Below, piece by piece: positions 12,357 to 34,128 of a stretch of DNA of 64,000 nt; the stretch's first letter is position 1; each line of letters starts with the position of its first letter. Under the pieces are notes generated by a model. The model saw only the letters and a list, made by a program, of their open reading frames with translations, had not been told where the DNA came from and ran no database searches. The stretch spans positions 21,178,283 through 21,242,282 of the forward strand of contig OU612066.1 in assembly GCA_914767715.1 (NCBI GenBank), in the 5' to 3' direction. A program made the translations under genes and the position numbers. The DNA is from Membranipora membranacea (Eukaryota; Bryozoa; Gymnolaemata; Cheilostomatida; Membraniporidae).

Positions 12357-14281
12357 CTTCTGACAGTAACTAGCTAGGTATCTGACAACTTGACATAAGC
12401 TTCACTGGTTAACGTCATTGGATACTAACCAGTATACGGGTGAGAGAAATAGCAAACTGCAGCTGTCATGTCCCATGCAAGAGGGGAACAACTCTAAAAC
12501 TTGGTGAACATATTCTCACTATCAGCAAAGTGATTTGAGAATTTGGTTTGATTGCGATGATCAATGATGGAGGAATTGGGTAGGGTTTCAGACATTTTTA
12601 TTGGAAACATTTAACACCATCAAAATTTTAATCAGTATCTACATTGCATAAAAGTAACCCATAAGAATGCATTAGGACATTTAGTGTATAAATAAATAAA
12701 AAAAAACAATTTGGACAACTCCTTGTTTTGAACATATATTGAATACAGGCCCGACATTGAGTTGTGCAGAGAGTAAAGCTTTATTTACTCTGAGTTTTTT
12801 GGTCACGTATTATGCAGACGTTTCGATTGTGAACTTACATGACAACCGTACAAAATTTTAATCGACAGACTGTCACATTATTGAAAGAACTACACCAGTA
12901 CAAAGATGGGGCAGCTTCTTAAGAGTTTGTCGACAAGATAATCTATCCTGTGATACTGAGGTACGGAGATGAGTTAAATTATGACTGCCGCACAAAGTGC
13001 AACAAAAAAAATCATACAAATACATGTAATAACACATCTAAAAGTGAAAAAAAAGGGTAAGAAAATTTGGGCAGTAAGGAAGATTGGCACCAGTGTGTGT
13101 TATGAGAGATCGAACAGGATTGAGATTGTTGGCATTGTATCCGCTCCTAGAGCTGCTTATACAAAGGGGAGGCTCCCTGGAGATGTGGTCTCCTACAAAG
13201 AGAAAACAAATCTCATTAGACATAACCACACAACATTAGCCTTGTCACACTGACACGGGTTTTGGTTTTTTTTTATTTTTAACCAAAAAAACCCAAAACA
13301 CAACACTATGAAATCAGTCATCACTAAATATAGTGTAAAGAGGTAAATACATTGTGTGGTTACATGTAAATTTGCAGATAAAGAAAAAGAAAATTCATAT
13401 TCACAATTGAATTAGTCAATCCAAAAACCACTGCAGCCACCTGTTACAATACAGTGGAAACTAGCAATTAATGGCCGATAAGCCTATTAGAAATCCAAAT
13501 CCATTTGACAGTTATGATGAAAAAAGTTTTGCAGCATTGAAGCGTTAACGATTTGTTCCTATTACAGTGCGAAGGCTTATCATAGCTGCCAACATTAAAT
13601 TTCACAAGAATTATTTAACATACATTTCTAGGAGATTCAAACAGACTGGTGATTTTCACATCTGATTTATGCGAGCTCTTTCCTCCTCCTGATTTCCTTC
13701 CTAAAACAGATGAGCAAACAACTCTGTAATTATATGGAACTTCATCTCTATAGAGAGGACTGATACTATTACTTGTAATGAAAACTGAGGGAAGACAACT
13801 GGAACTTAATACAAGTTTATTGTGAATTTTGAAGCTGCATGATACAGTTTTACTTCATTCAACTTGCTGTAATCATTGTTGGAGCAGCAAGGATGGTTAA
13901 GAAATACAGGAAGGATACAAAGGCACAAAGTGCTCTTCAGTATGAGGTCATGATAGACTGTTGCATCAATGCTATTCGGTTCATATAAACCAAATGCTGT
14001 AATGACACTATGCCGATGTGTAGCATTCCCCACCACCCATGGCCAATGGTTGACAATGGAATATGTGTGAAATATTTCAATACATCATTGACAGCCTTAC
14101 TAGTAGCCTGATAGGAAAACTCACATAATAAAAATGGTTCACAGAGTGCTCTGGGTAAAAACGGTGCTTAAAATATTTTATGATTTTTAGTACCATTTTT
14201 ACCCAGAGCAGCCCGTGATCCATTTTTATTATCACATGGTAATATCGGATCTGATAATAAAACTAAACTAAACTATTTGGC
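12357..14281. other. Spacer between secreted peptide gene and CDKL kinase
   Basis: No coding exon is supported. The longest frames (12981-13253 + and 13806-14036 -) lack recognisable features. The region may hold the 3' UTR or a further exon of the CDKL gene. The foldback at 14124-14236 sits at its right end. Confidence 0.4.
14124..14236. repeat. ~113-bp foldback element
   Basis: The arms ATAATAAAAATGG and GCTCTGGGTAAAAA are mirrored as TTTTTACCCAGAGC and CCATTTTTATTAT around an AT-rich centre. It lies just downstream of the kinase stop codon. Confidence 0.7.
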
Positions 14282-21514
<7,233 letters not shown>

Positions 21515-24500
21515 CTATGGTATAGACAATGGACAAAGTGCCTCTCTATGGCATCAAACTATTTTCTTCGCTGTAGAGACTTATAACATCCGAGGATTTT
21601 GCTGGTAGGTAGATGATATCATTCCGTTGCCACCACTACTCCCTGCATCCACTTCCTGGAGGCTGTTATAGAGAAAAGAATGAAATCAATAGAGGGAGCT
21701 ATTGGAACGAAATGATGTCTTCATACTAAAACACAAGTTAATGTCACACAATATAGCCTCATGGTACAGTGATGAAATGATACAAATGACAGCCATGCAG
21801 CAGTTGGCGTCTCTCTATTAAATTTCCAGCTATAGTGAATAATATACACAATGAGACACTCATTGTATAGCTGCTCAGGTCAGCAGGAAGCCTTGTCTCA
21901 GCTCTGAATGGTCAGTGTAACAATGCTGCCGGAATAAGACGCTGACCGATAAATAATAACTAGTCAGATTATGATTCCCAAGTGTCATCATATGTATTGA
22001 GAGATTGTTGAAGTATGAGTTATAACACGTAGAGAGAGCAATCTGGATTTTCCGTATAGTAACTGCGCTAAAAAAATGCCTCAAATCCTTCCAGCCACTC
22101 TATGGCTATTTTAAGGCCGGACGTAAAACCAGCCGTAGTATAGTTGATGATAACATGCAGCATTCGTAGGGCAATTCTAATGGCTCATGTGTAATTGGTC
22201 CTAGGAGTCTCAAGCAATCTTTCTTTTCTATGATATCCCATGTGGATTGGTACATACTAAATTTCAAAGCTTGACCATAAATGTAAAATCACGAGTACTG
22301 GTATCAGCTGGTATCAAGTTCTAGCTCCCGATTCCAGATATTTCACATATTAATAAAGCCTTGTCAGTTTCATGGTGGTGATCATGGCGCAGGCCGTGTG
22401 CGAGCGGACAACATTTAATTTTAATTTAAAGACTTTAATGAGATAAATCGAATAATACCCTACTGTTTGATAATGCAGCAATTAGCGGAGTGAAAACCTT
22501 TTGACGGAGATATGAGAAAAATCCCATGCCTTTATTCTTTGGCTTGTATCGTCAACAACAAGAGTATTATATTATTAAATCTCTTAGAAATCTAGCCTTT
22601 CATAATCTGGGTTACTGAAGTAAATATCAGGCAGCAAACATTCCCAACACAAATATTTAATTTGAAAGCAGACACAAGAAGTCAGACCGATCAAACATGG
22701 GTTAAAGCCGAGTATGCTACAATTCAGCATTGTACACCACAATCTGTAACTCAGTACACAACTAGAATTTTAGTAAAACGAAGCCGGTTTACATTTTGAC
22801 CTTCAGGATCAGCGGTGTCAGCGCCAAGCCCACTTTTATGTATTTATCCTTATTCTAGCAGATCATATTTCAATGATTTCATGATATTGCATGTAAGTCA
22901 GTTCAAAACTAGGCCGACTACCCTCAAACAAATCTGAGTACTATGTGTGTGTAGCCCTATGCTAAGCACAAATCAAAAATCATGATAGTTTTGCCAATCA
23001 TTGCCATCATCTCTTACCTAGCAAAATGACAGCAGCTTTGGATTTGTTTACAAATAAATTAGCACTGCTTAGTTACTCAAGAAAATACAAAAATAGCTCA
23101 ATATTCCCTGGTGCTGGCAAAATACAAACTTTCAAAAATCAATAAGCATGTTAATTCATAAAGTATTATAGTTTTATGTTATGAAAAGTTTTCGATGTAA
23201 AAGTCACATTAAATGATTATGTGAATCACCACAATTTATTCATTGCTGGGAACAAATTTCTATTTAGGTCAGTGCGACAGCCCCGGAGTAAGATAACAAT
23301 ATAATACCCCAACCAAAAGCTGCACCCCACTTCGGGTTTATTTACAAAGTCTTCCAAAGCATGGAGTAGACTGTTATTTAACGCAGCATCAAAGCTAGCA
23401 AGAACAATGAATCCTGTTTGTTAAAAAAGTACAGTGAAATAGCAGCGATGTTTATTTAATATAAATCCATGTAGCATTAAATTACCCCAGTTACACATGA
23501 ACCTGAGACAGCACCAACAAGTCTGACGTCACATGTACGTGAATGAAAACCAATTAACCACTGCCATACGCCTACACGCTATTGTTAATCCCTGAGATTA
23601 ATTTCTTTTTGATATTCTCAACCAGTTAAATTGTTATTTCCAATGAAACAACCCTACCCATGGTTATGTGTACTTATCTACTGAATGCTACATGCCCTCA
23701 ACACTATAGTACATCATGAAAAACTTTTGGTGTCAAAATGCCCAACTAGAAACCACTTATTATGATTGACAGTGGTGATTTCAGTGGATTATACTTTTGG
23801 GTTTGACTTAGGAGAGCCATTTTGTTAGAAATTCTAGAACCAGGTAAATGCGCCTCTTTCATAAACGCTTGATTCATATTGCCTTACGCAAATCTCAGCA
23901 AAACAAAAAGAGATTGCAGCATAACCCCCTCAAAACCGATACTGCAAAACAAACTGACCTGAATGAAAAAAGTAATCCTAGATGTGTCTTAATCCAAAAT
24001 TAGCTGGCAGTCTGAATTCTAATCCAGTAAAACTTTCAGATGAATGAAGCTTCGATCATGTGCTGAAACTATCAATATCTACCAACAAGGCAGCGGATAA
24101 GGTGAACTCTATAAGGTCAGCAGATTGTTATTGTTGCTAGCTGCAGGCATTTGTCGAGATATTGTTCAGTTGATTTCAGATCAAGCATGAATAATTTTCT
24201 CTATTTATCGAGAGGCCTCTAACACAGCGTGCATATAAATGTGACACTTAACAATAAAGCCATCAATAAAGCTCTCCAGCCTTTAATAAATCAAAAGCTT
24301 TCAATAACAAACCATTCATTGACAAAAGATTACCTGGCAGCATGCTGTGGGAGGAGTTATAAAGAACAAGGGAGGGCAACTTTGAATTGTTCCTTATGCG
24401 TTGATGAAATAATTCTCATTCAAATAGCAATGATTGGATATTGGGCGTGTTTGAAGGTTTTTCTCTCTGGAGAGAAAAGAAAGAGATTACTCCAAACCAT

Positions 24501-25821
24501 AATTGATCGGAGGACTGCCCTTAGACTTACATCAAGGAGTTGGAAGTAACTTGTTCACATAGGCCCTGGGTTTGAATCTCTGTAGGACAAATGGCAAACT
24601 TACTAACATCCGTTAGTAAGAGCCATTGTTATTTGAAGAGGGACGACTATTGGTACAACTCCTCTTTACTGTGGTTATGCCACCCAGTCAGGTGACCAGT
24701 AAGATACTTCCAATTGCTTTTAATTGTTTTCCCCCATTGATACAAACCTTTGTCGTGACTATTCTTTAGTTACTCAAAGCGAAACTTGCAAACTTCAAGA
24801 ATGGTTTAATTATGATTAGTTGATTTAATCATCTATGGATCATACATATGCATAACATAACATAACATAATTTTTTATTAGCTAAACTAATAAATTAAAA
24901 GTCGATTTCAATGAATTACCAGGAGAATATAGTTTCAACTTTACCGACAAAACAGCATTTATTGAAACAAGAAGAATCTGGAAAACTCCATAAAATCGGA
25001 TATATATTTAAACTGAAACCGGATGGATTGATGTACTTCACTGCAGCAAGCCTAATCAATGAGCTTTATTGGGATCTTGAGGACCTGTTGGTTGGTGTTT
25101 CATAGAAGAGAAATTTGGGAAGGTTGGATGAATGGGTATCTATGACTGGCTGAACATGGTTGTCATCTTTCAAGTGCTATACTAAGAAAACATCAAATTA
25201 TTTGATCTCACAAACAAATAATAACAATGTTATGGACAGTATTCCAAGTTATCCGAGGCACGATTCACCAAATAAAATAAAAAAAGGCAATAACTATAAG
25301 CCTTCCCGAGCTTTGATGGTGCGATTGACGAGATCTACAGCTATCAAAAGAGAAGTCACAGTCTCCTACTCTCATTTAAGGGAATTGAAGAGGCTTCCCC
25401 CTCCCAACATACTGAAAAACCTACAATAACATCAGTCAACTGAGTACTCAAAATTCAATACCTCACACTTATCTCAAACTAACATAACTGAATAGTTGCA
25501 ACTATAGAACTGACAGCTATACTGTATGGGACATTCTCATCCTACCTGCATCAAGGATCTCTCTCAGATATAATTTACTTTCGACCGGCGGTGTTTGAGA
25601 ACAATCATGGGTGCCAAACACTGTTCTCTAGAGAGTTTGGTTTTATACACATATATCCTATAGAGCAGATTAATACTGTATGCGAGAGTTTTAAATAAAT
25701 CCGTATTTTATATTATCATTAAATCTTGATAACATTGACCTCTAGCTCATCAGTAGAGGGGAAGCAACTCCAATATACGGAGTTAATTTTTATCACTATT
25801 ATATCAAGGAACAAGTAGGCC

Positions 25822-25849
25822 TAGAGCAAGGAGTTAACTCCTTGCTCTA
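25822..25849. repeat. Perfect 28-bp palindrome
   Basis: TAGAGCAAGGAGTT continues into its exact reverse complement. Weaker outer pairing (CAGTAGAG near 25751 with CTCTACTG at 25845) suggests the core of a ~100-bp foldback element. Confidence 0.7.
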
Positions 25850-26190
25850 CTGAGGTACCAAACAACACACAACCAAGATTACTCAAATGCAACAGGGACT
25901 CTTCTTCACAAGTATGTATTTTTTTTTTAGCATTTTACTTTATTTTCAAGATACGTATTGTCAAGATACGCACTGGAGATTAAAGCTATAGTAGCACGTT
26001 TGGGATTTATTATTTCCCTGGGTAAAGAAATAATATTGCGAATCACATGCCAATTGCCAATCATCATTAGCACCAAAATGTAGAACAACCCTGTATGAGA
26101 AAAGTTTTTTCTTAAACTACTTTTGAAATTTTTTTTTTGCACACAGTCTCATTTGCCCTCGTTGCATTGATCGGTGATGAATAAAGTTAA

Positions 26191-26426
<236 letters not shown>

Positions 26427-26939
26427 ATATAATTCAAGACTTTCCACATCTTGATAGGAACATGATCTGGAATTTGAGCATTTTCACATTACTTATATGT
26501 TACAGAGCGATAGAGAGGGGACAACCTTAGGGGCTGAGAAAAATTGAGAAGAATTTTTTCATATCAGTAAAGCTAATATTTCAAATGTTTCCGGATGCTA
26601 TTTAAAAGGTTGCCTCACTGCTTTTAGTTAGACTGAGACCTTCAATATGATACCATATAATGTGGGGAGGCGCTGCTATAGCTTTAAAGTAACAATACCA
26701 AAGTGAAACCAAGTCTTTTGGCTCGAAACAATTGACCAATGAAAATCAAAGGAATTTTTCACCTGTGACATCACTAGTTTTCGTCAACCTCAATCTTATC
26801 TGTCAGTCTTAAGATTACCCTTCAGCTGATCAGTCTACTTTTCAATTGAACAGTCAATGTATTCTACTTTTAACTTGAAAAAATTTGATAATAATGCTAC
26901 TTTTATGAGCACAAATCGATCAAACAGAGTGGCCCAACC

Positions 26940-29900
26940 ATGGGTTGCGGCGCTTCGCAACAGGAATGGGATTTTCTCCATCATGGAACGAGGCAGAGTG
27001 TCGGAACTCCTGAGGACCCCCTGGATTACCGATATATTCATCAAATGCAAAACTTGCAAAACCAGAAATTATTACCAGAGATTCGGAGGAGCGTAAGGAA
27101 GGACTCCAATCAAGCATGGTTCACAAAGACCAATCTCGAAATTGGTAGGTGCCACTGAAATTTGATAATTTTGAAATCGAAACCATGAAAGTAATTATAG
27201 TTTGTTCTAGAATATATCCTGCAGTTATTTTGAAAAGTTTTCAGACATCATCTTCTGTCATACGAATATTGTCAATTACTTGCCACATTCTTTAGTTTGC
27301 AACATTCTCGAGTCACCTCTGAGAATAACGATAAATTCCCTGAAACTAATACCGTGACTTGTTAAAAATCACTCTTTACAATGATTGCTGTAGTGATCTC
27401 ATATATTTACATTTACCCATTTTCAGCCCAGATGGCACGAGATAATGTGTGGCTGAAGAGTTTGTTCTACGCCCCCAGTAAACAGTCAGACTCAAGGCCG
27501 TTACTTCCAGACCTGTCTTCTTGGCCTCAAGAAGCCGCCCCGATCGACAAAGTCATGATTGGAAAACACCGCTCAGATATAGGCCTTGTCAGTGGCCCGC
27601 GAATAAGCAAACCAATACTCGAGCCAGTTGGTGACGGATTAACAGGGTCAGAAGATGGTGGCCATAAACGTAAGAAGAAAGCAAAAGTGATCTGCTACCT
27701 GCCAACTGCGAGTAAAAAAAGTCTCGACTTATCGGATGCTTCGTTAGCAACGCAGGTATGGAACTGAAAAGATTATTTGACTATGCTATGAATGAGATTG
27801 TAATGTAATTATTACGTCAAGATATATGTTGTCGAAGATTTCAGCTTGTTACGTAATAATGCAAGGCTTGACTTTCGAATCAATGCGAAAATTTTGTAGA
27901 CTGAGAGACAGAGTAGCTTTCTACTTGTTATAGCATCTATTGACAGCGTAATTATAACTGCTACATTCCTGTTGCTTCATTTAAGCTAGCAATTATAAAC
28001 TTTTAGAAAACCTCAATAAATAAATAAATAAATAAATTTTTTTTTTACACAGACGTACGGAAAGTTGCAGCCGTTAAGCACAAAACCTGGAACTCCATCA
28101 CTTAGCTCAAGGACTTCCCCATTACCACCTATATCAAAAGCTGGTAAGATTTCTAATCATGAAGAAGTTTTCATCACCAGCTAGTAAATGGCAGTTATTC
28201 ATGGTATTTTTAGATGGCCTCCGCTATGATGTCACTATTTTCTGAGCAAACTTGCCTTGCGATTTGAGAACATTTCTCAAATTCTGTAATGTTCCTATGA
28301 ATGCTTTGTTGTCAACGGCAATCAACTTCTATTTTTAGACAGGAGAAGTGCCACACCTTCTCGTCGAGTGGGACGCTGTGAAGCGGAGCCAATACGTACT
28401 GCTTATGCAAAATCACAGACTGCGGAGCACTTTGGAGCAGTCGTCAGAGCCAAAGCTGTGTTCACCGAAAGGTTGGTAACCTCTGCAACTTGGTTGGTTA
28501 ATAATGTCAAATGTGATTCATTCATTTTGCTGATGCGATTACCTTATTTGATGGTGGTAGTTGTCCTTCCAGAGCATTTGGAGGGACAACACCTATACAA
28601 GGTTACAAAAATGTATTTAATTATCACAACCAATATTTGAATTTAATTCCGGCATCTAAATTCCCTGGGATATTCAAATATTATCCTAAAACTTATCATA
28701 ACTGTAGTTGATGGTTTTCATTTTCATACAATGTTAATTTCTAACTTTATGTTTCAAAACAACTTGGCCTTGTTATTAACAGCGATTACAGTGAATACAT
28801 CTGGCCTTAGTATATTTATCTTCTACTTAATAGGTTTAATCCCAATGGACATTACCCAGTAGTAAGTGTGTGCGAAGATTTCCCAGCTGTTCAGCTAGTG
28901 GTTAATAAAGATGGAAAGGTGAGTAGATGGAATAATCACTCTGAATTTAACTACCTAATAAACTTTGCACCACCTATCTGCACTATCCCTCTTGCAAATT
29001 ATGAGTAATCGTGGACAGGCTTATGTGGTCTTGTGTGGTATTTCAATATTGCCGCCTGGTCTTCTCGCAACTTGCAACTCCGATCAACAATGTGCACATA
29101 TAAATAAATACTATATGCAGCGCAACTTAACTATTCCCGTTCTGGTGTGATGGGTGATGGTTGGTAATATAGTTTTAATAATATTAACAAGTTTATGGTT
29201 GTTAACTAAAGTAACAATAGACAACCAGTCAATTTACTCACAGCGCACTTAACCATAATCAGATAAGTTTGATTTACTCACCTATATTGTAGATTCGAGA
29301 AGAGCCAGCTAGCTATGACAGAGATATCCCTGAAGCTGGACCGGATCCACTGGAGAGACCAGCTAAAAGTCCTTCTGTTATACATGATCTCAAAACCATA
29401 CGAAGTGGTAGGTAATCCTAACAAACGATATCAGTAAAATGTTAACAGTGAAAAGTACTAAAAGTCTGACTTAACATAACAAAAGTGTGAAAGTAATTTG
29501 TGATGTGACGGTTTACATCTACTGCCATTTTCATTTCAATCAACAGTAGCTAGATCAAGTAGTATGATTGGGGAATCTCTTAAGACCCCGTGCGAGCAAT
29601 TTTATGAAGGCTGCGACAAGACCTATAAATCATGAATCAAACCTGTATGTTATAGTGGATGTTATAACCATGGATGCGGTGCCTTATGAGGTATCCAGCG
29701 CAACACCTCCTAACACAAAAAGATGTTTCCCCTGGCTGGAAAATGTAATCTCGGCAGATAAACTCGATCCTCCAAAAGAGAGACCTGAAACAAGAAGTCC
29801 AGTGAGTAATTATCCCTGTGTTGACAAGGTTTCTTGGTCAAGAAGTGTTCTCTTTCAAGCACACTAAATAAAAATGTCAATGTCAAACACCAGCCTATAA

Positions 29901-31296
29901 CCGGCCTTTTCACTCAGCAAATTCGTCGAATTTTTAGCAGTACCAGATTTGATGTTCAGGCATTTTGATTTTCTGTAAAAATAATGAATGACAAACCTCA
30001 CAATGTACTCTTTCAGATTGGAGCAGATGCTTATACTCCCGTCTGCCCAGTCGTGCGCACAGGCGACCGCAAACTGAGCTGCGTACATAATCTAAAACGA
30101 TATGGACATGTGGCTTATGAGTCAGCACAAACCATAGATATAAAGGAGAGTTATGCCCCTCTGTGTGAGGTCAAGGCTGTTGGACCAACCTCCGCTGTAA
30201 AGACGAGCTTTGCAGTCATTGAAATGGTAAGAAATGACTACTGTTGGTTGATTAGTTTGTATCTATCCAATAATATGCGATACAGAGAGAGGACAACATC
30301 TGAGCAACAGTTTAAGTGCCAAATCATTATAACTTATCACTATTACCGCTTATTAAATCCATAAAGTTTTCAGTAAAGTGGTGAAAAGGTAGAGTTGCAG
30401 AATTGGTGATCAACCTCTTCACTCTTTCTATGAATAACAGGCTGAAACAAAGAGAGCACTTCTTAAAATGAACCTCAAAGAAACAAAGAAGACTTTCTAC
30501 CAGACTGCGCCTGTCCTGCAAAATGCAACCCCAATGAGAGCCCTCGGGGAGTACAATCCTCCGCAGCCAGGACTGGCCGTATGTGAATACATACAGACTG
30601 ATGATTCTCTACAAATGGTATGTACTTGCTATATGAAATAGTACCAGAAAGGCTTTATCTTACAATGATCTGTTTAAAGTCGCAGACAGCAAATTAATCT
30701 TATATAAATTGACTGGGATAATAAACCATGAATGCTGATCGACATGTCACTTTTTTATCCAGGCAGTAGCACGAAGTCCTCACACACACTATGTATGCAA
30801 GTCACAGCGCTGTAAATCAGCATGCCTAGAAGCTGTAGAGACCGTTGAATATGATAAGGTGTTCCGACTCACTGGTGATGAGGACTTAGATTATGAGATT
30901 ATCGCACCACAGCTAGACAACCAACAGGTATGCATCATAAGGCATTAAGCTATAACAGTAGAAGACAAATTTGACAGTCAACTCGAGCGCTCTTTTTCAT
31001 CTAGAGCAGTCTTGAACGTGGTAGTCATGCTACATATGAGGAATGCATTGAGCCCATCTCATCTTGAAAGCTGCTGAAAGTCTATAACAAGCAGTAATCG
31101 TAGAATCATAATAACACAATCATGCCCAGATCACGAATTCAACCGGTTTTTCTATTGTTTGCAGGATGACGTAATCTCAGATATCAAAGCAGCCAAAGAG
31201 GTAAGAAAAAAACCTACAATATCAGTGCACAGTCTGTTGGGAGCATAACAAAGGCCAATTAAATAATCAATTTATATTAGTTGTATGTTATTGCAG

Positions 31297-31328
<32 letters not shown>

Positions 31329-32034
31329 ACTTGAAACATAACTCAAATTAGTAGGTTGAGTCAGTCCAAACGGACGAGTATTCCCGTGGAGGGGTTGAAC
31401 CATAGACTCAACAATTATTTAGTCCATGGTTCGACCTCATCCACAATATAAAAAGATTTTCTCATTTTGGTTTCCTTTTACAGGGCATAGAGGGATCCAA
31501 AGGTGACACTTTAAAACTCTCATTCATCAGACATGAGAAAGGCTTCGTACCAGCTGTAGGTCAGGATGAGCCGATGATTGTTAAGAATAGGATCTTACTC
31601 AATGTGGAGGATCTGGCGCCAAGCGTAAGTGTAGATAGTAAATTAGTATGGAATAGATTCGGGTTCATACTCCTCAAGTCTTATGCTAGAATGGTAGTAG
31701 CAGCAGGAGGCTACATTGGTTAGATATGAGAAATTGTTGTCATTAACATTATAGCATGCTCTCACTTCATGTATGGCACCTCACAACAATGCATGTAGAC
31801 AGAGCATCAAGCATTCTAACCGAAATTACGACTCATGATGATAACTATATTTGTTTGTAGGTTTTCAGAGGACCAAACCCAGCTAGGAGGAGATCTACTG
31901 CATTCAGCGTTAGAGGAAGGGTGTCTGAGCTACCTGCGTTGCGGTTTACTCCAAGACCACCAAGTGCCCCACGACCAGCAAGTCAGATGGCCAGCAGGCC
32001 ACACAGCCAGCAACCCAGCCGACCACCAACCTGA
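26940..32034 (+). CDS. Unrecognised protein with N-myristoylation start, 13 exons
   Basis: The exons are 26940-27144, 27427-27755, 28053-28143, 28339-28471, 28834-28918, 29293-29407, 29547-29801, 30017-30226, 30441-30617, 30763-30927, 31165-31200, 31484-31624 and 31861-32034. That gives about 704 residues if one extra base in exon 7 is discounted. The start CAACCATGGG is a strong initiation context. The protein opens MGCGAS, an N-myristoylation plus Cys palmitoylation motif, so inner-membrane anchoring is likely. The body mixes Pro/Ser-rich linkers with Val/Tyr/Cys-rich beta-like segments (HYPVVSVCEDFPAVQLVV, NLYVIVDVITMDAVPYEV, HTHYVCKSQRCKSACLEAVE) and a short acidic insert. It ends in an Arg/Pro/Ser tail. 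I recognise no family. Exon 7 needs a one-base frame change near its GGGG run. A poly(A) signal follows at 32084. Confidence 0.8.
31300..31328. repeat. (TA)n microsatellite
   Basis: About 14 TA units lie in the intron between exons 11 and 12 of the myristoylated-protein gene. Confidence 0.9.
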
Positions 32035-32083
32035 AAGTTCTAAACTAACTTATGAGGACGTATCAATAGATGATTTCCATGAC

Positions 32084-32089
32084 AATAAA
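32084..32089 (+). terminator. Poly(A) signal of the myristoylated-protein gene
   Basis: AATAAA lies 50 bp after the stop codon, and a second AATAAA sits about 40 bp further on. Confidence 0.6.
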
Positions 32090-32882
32090 CTTGAAAATAA
32101 CATAAATGAGTGATATTAAATGACTCAAATAAACATGGGATTGTGATTCACATCAGCTTACTGTTTTACATTGTGTGTCACACGGTCAGTTTAATCAATG
32201 CACGGAAGGGTCTCCTTGGAAGCAATGATCTTGTTAGTTAAATGTGAGGTCTTAAGTTTTCATGTGTAGAGAATAGGCTAAGACCCCAATGGTTGTATGA
32301 TTCAGGATCTCCATGCTCTATATGCCCACCAATTTATATGGCTATTAGTATCATTACCATGGAGTCATTTCAAACAGTGTGTAAGGAAAATTTAGAGTAA
32401 GGGCGAGAAGATTCGGGAGACCCATGGGTTGATGATTATGTCAGTTTGTATCGGAATTTTTGGGTAACAGAGGCTTTTATTGCTGACTGGAGACATTCCA
32501 AACATTCTTTCATCTGGGCTCATGCGGGGGTTTGGAAGATAAGGTCCTAGATCAAGATATTGAATAGATACTGAAACACTAATGCCTTATAGCAATCTGT
32601 CGACACGATCTAGGGTGATTTCTCATTATTGATGTAACATCCAGGGGGAGTTCCATTGAATATTTTATATGCCCAGCAACCAGCAATGATTGCTGCCTAT
32701 TTCCATCACTGAATGGCAGCAGAGTGGTAAAAAATACTTGAAAATCAATATGATTATTTGAAGTTGTCTGCTTAATGTCAATGGAGAGACAAATCCAGTT
32801 GAGAAAAATTAAACTTATAATTTCGAGTTGACGAATTTGGATTTAGCGACCTGCAAAAATTGTTCAGGGTCAGATACACAGG

Positions 32883-32964
32883 CCGTCTGTAGTTGGTGCA
32901 AGTGGTCGAGTACCCAAGTGGTTGAGGCCTCAACCACTGGACTTTTACCAACTACAGTACGCCT
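32883..32964. repeat. ~80-bp foldback element
   Basis: The arms CTGTAGTTGGT and AAGTGGTTGAGG are mirrored as CCTCAACCACT and ACCAACTACAG. Confidence 0.65.
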
Positions 32965-33302
32965 GTGGTCAGATTTTTATCCTTATCCACGAATACAATA
33001 ATTTCAGCGGCCCCTAAGTCATGATGATGAGAATGGTGAAGAATGATGAACAACAACTTCTATCATGATGCAGTAGCTTTCATCACAGAGTCAAAGCCCA
33101 GACACATTGTGGCTCTAACAATTTTGGAAAAGCATTTGATGACAGATTATAAGCATAGGAGTCAGTTGATGCAAAAAGACTTAACGTATGAGGCAAATGC
33201 AAAAGTTTCAGATCCGGGAGCACCTAAGAGTTCACATCATAAAAATCATCACTGTGATCGGTCCATTGTGAGGTGAGAGGTCAATACTTTGCGAGTAAAG
33301 TA

Positions 33303-33421
33303 AAGGCCTGTATCCAGAAACACAGGAATCTGGAGTTAAAAGCATTATAGTTTGCCAAGGTCCATGATCATGGACAAGTATGCATGCTTGTAACTCCAGA
33401 TGCCTATGTCCAGAAACTGTG
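33303..33421. repeat. Foldback element (family D), copy 1
   Basis: The arms TCTGGAGTTA and TTTGCCAAGGTCCATGATC are mirrored around CATGATCATG, ending TAACTCCAGA. The same family occurs in the opposite orientation at 45204-45304, where CTTTTAACTCCAG repeats the arm. Confidence 0.75.
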
Positions 33422-34033
33422 ATAACAGCAGACAACAAAAGGGTCAATCAATGAAGAAGGAGTTCAGCGAGTCAATGATATCAGGTTACTTTTAGTGTGT
33501 TGAGTAGCCCCTAGCCCATACCCTTTGATAGTTGGCTATAGACCCTTGTGAAGCATGGGCACCCAGGGCTTAAAGCCTTTATTTCTCCAATGCAAGTCCC
33601 ATGGGCACATTTTGTGAGGTGATATATATATACAGAGGATGGTATGCTATCGGCGGTGGTCTATTGAGGGCAATGAATCAGTCACATTTCAATCTTCTCC
33701 TCCAGGTATGTCCTTTGCCAATGTCCATAATCAAGCCATCTGCCTTAGGGGGAAGGCAAGGAAGGGGGGAAGGATTCTAGGTGGTCATAGAATATTAGAA
33801 AGCAGACGAAAAAGCAGGGAGTTTGGGACATATGTCCAAACTGACTCCCTTTGCAAAGTTGTTTTATATGCTTGAAAATCCGGATGCCCATGCTTGCAAA
33901 CCATTTGTAGGCCCTTGGGAGGGACTAGCCTAGTGGATGACTGCCTGTAAGTTGTAGGACATGACAATCATCAATCAAGTTAGTCTCCTAGTCTTGGCAG
34001 AATACAGTGTTGTGAGTCCAGCTCTCCCAGGGC

Positions 34034-34128
34034 CCAATCAGCATGTATATATATATATGTAATTAGCCTAGCTAGTCTTGACAAGCTTGCCAAGACTAGG
34101 CTAATTAATATATATATATACATATAGT
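34034..34128. repeat. Foldback with TA-rich ends (family C)
   Basis: TTAGCCTAGCTAGTCTTGAC, AAGCTTG and the mirrored CCAAGACTAGGCTAATTA are flanked by TA runs on both sides. The core matches the AGCCTGTCTTGACAAGC family seen in the caspase-like intron. Confidence 0.75.

Noticed and set aside
24541-24600. Possible tRNA-derived SINE (GGGTTTGAATCTC)
   Set aside because: Only a B-box-like string is present; no A box, cloverleaf or flanking repeat could be found.
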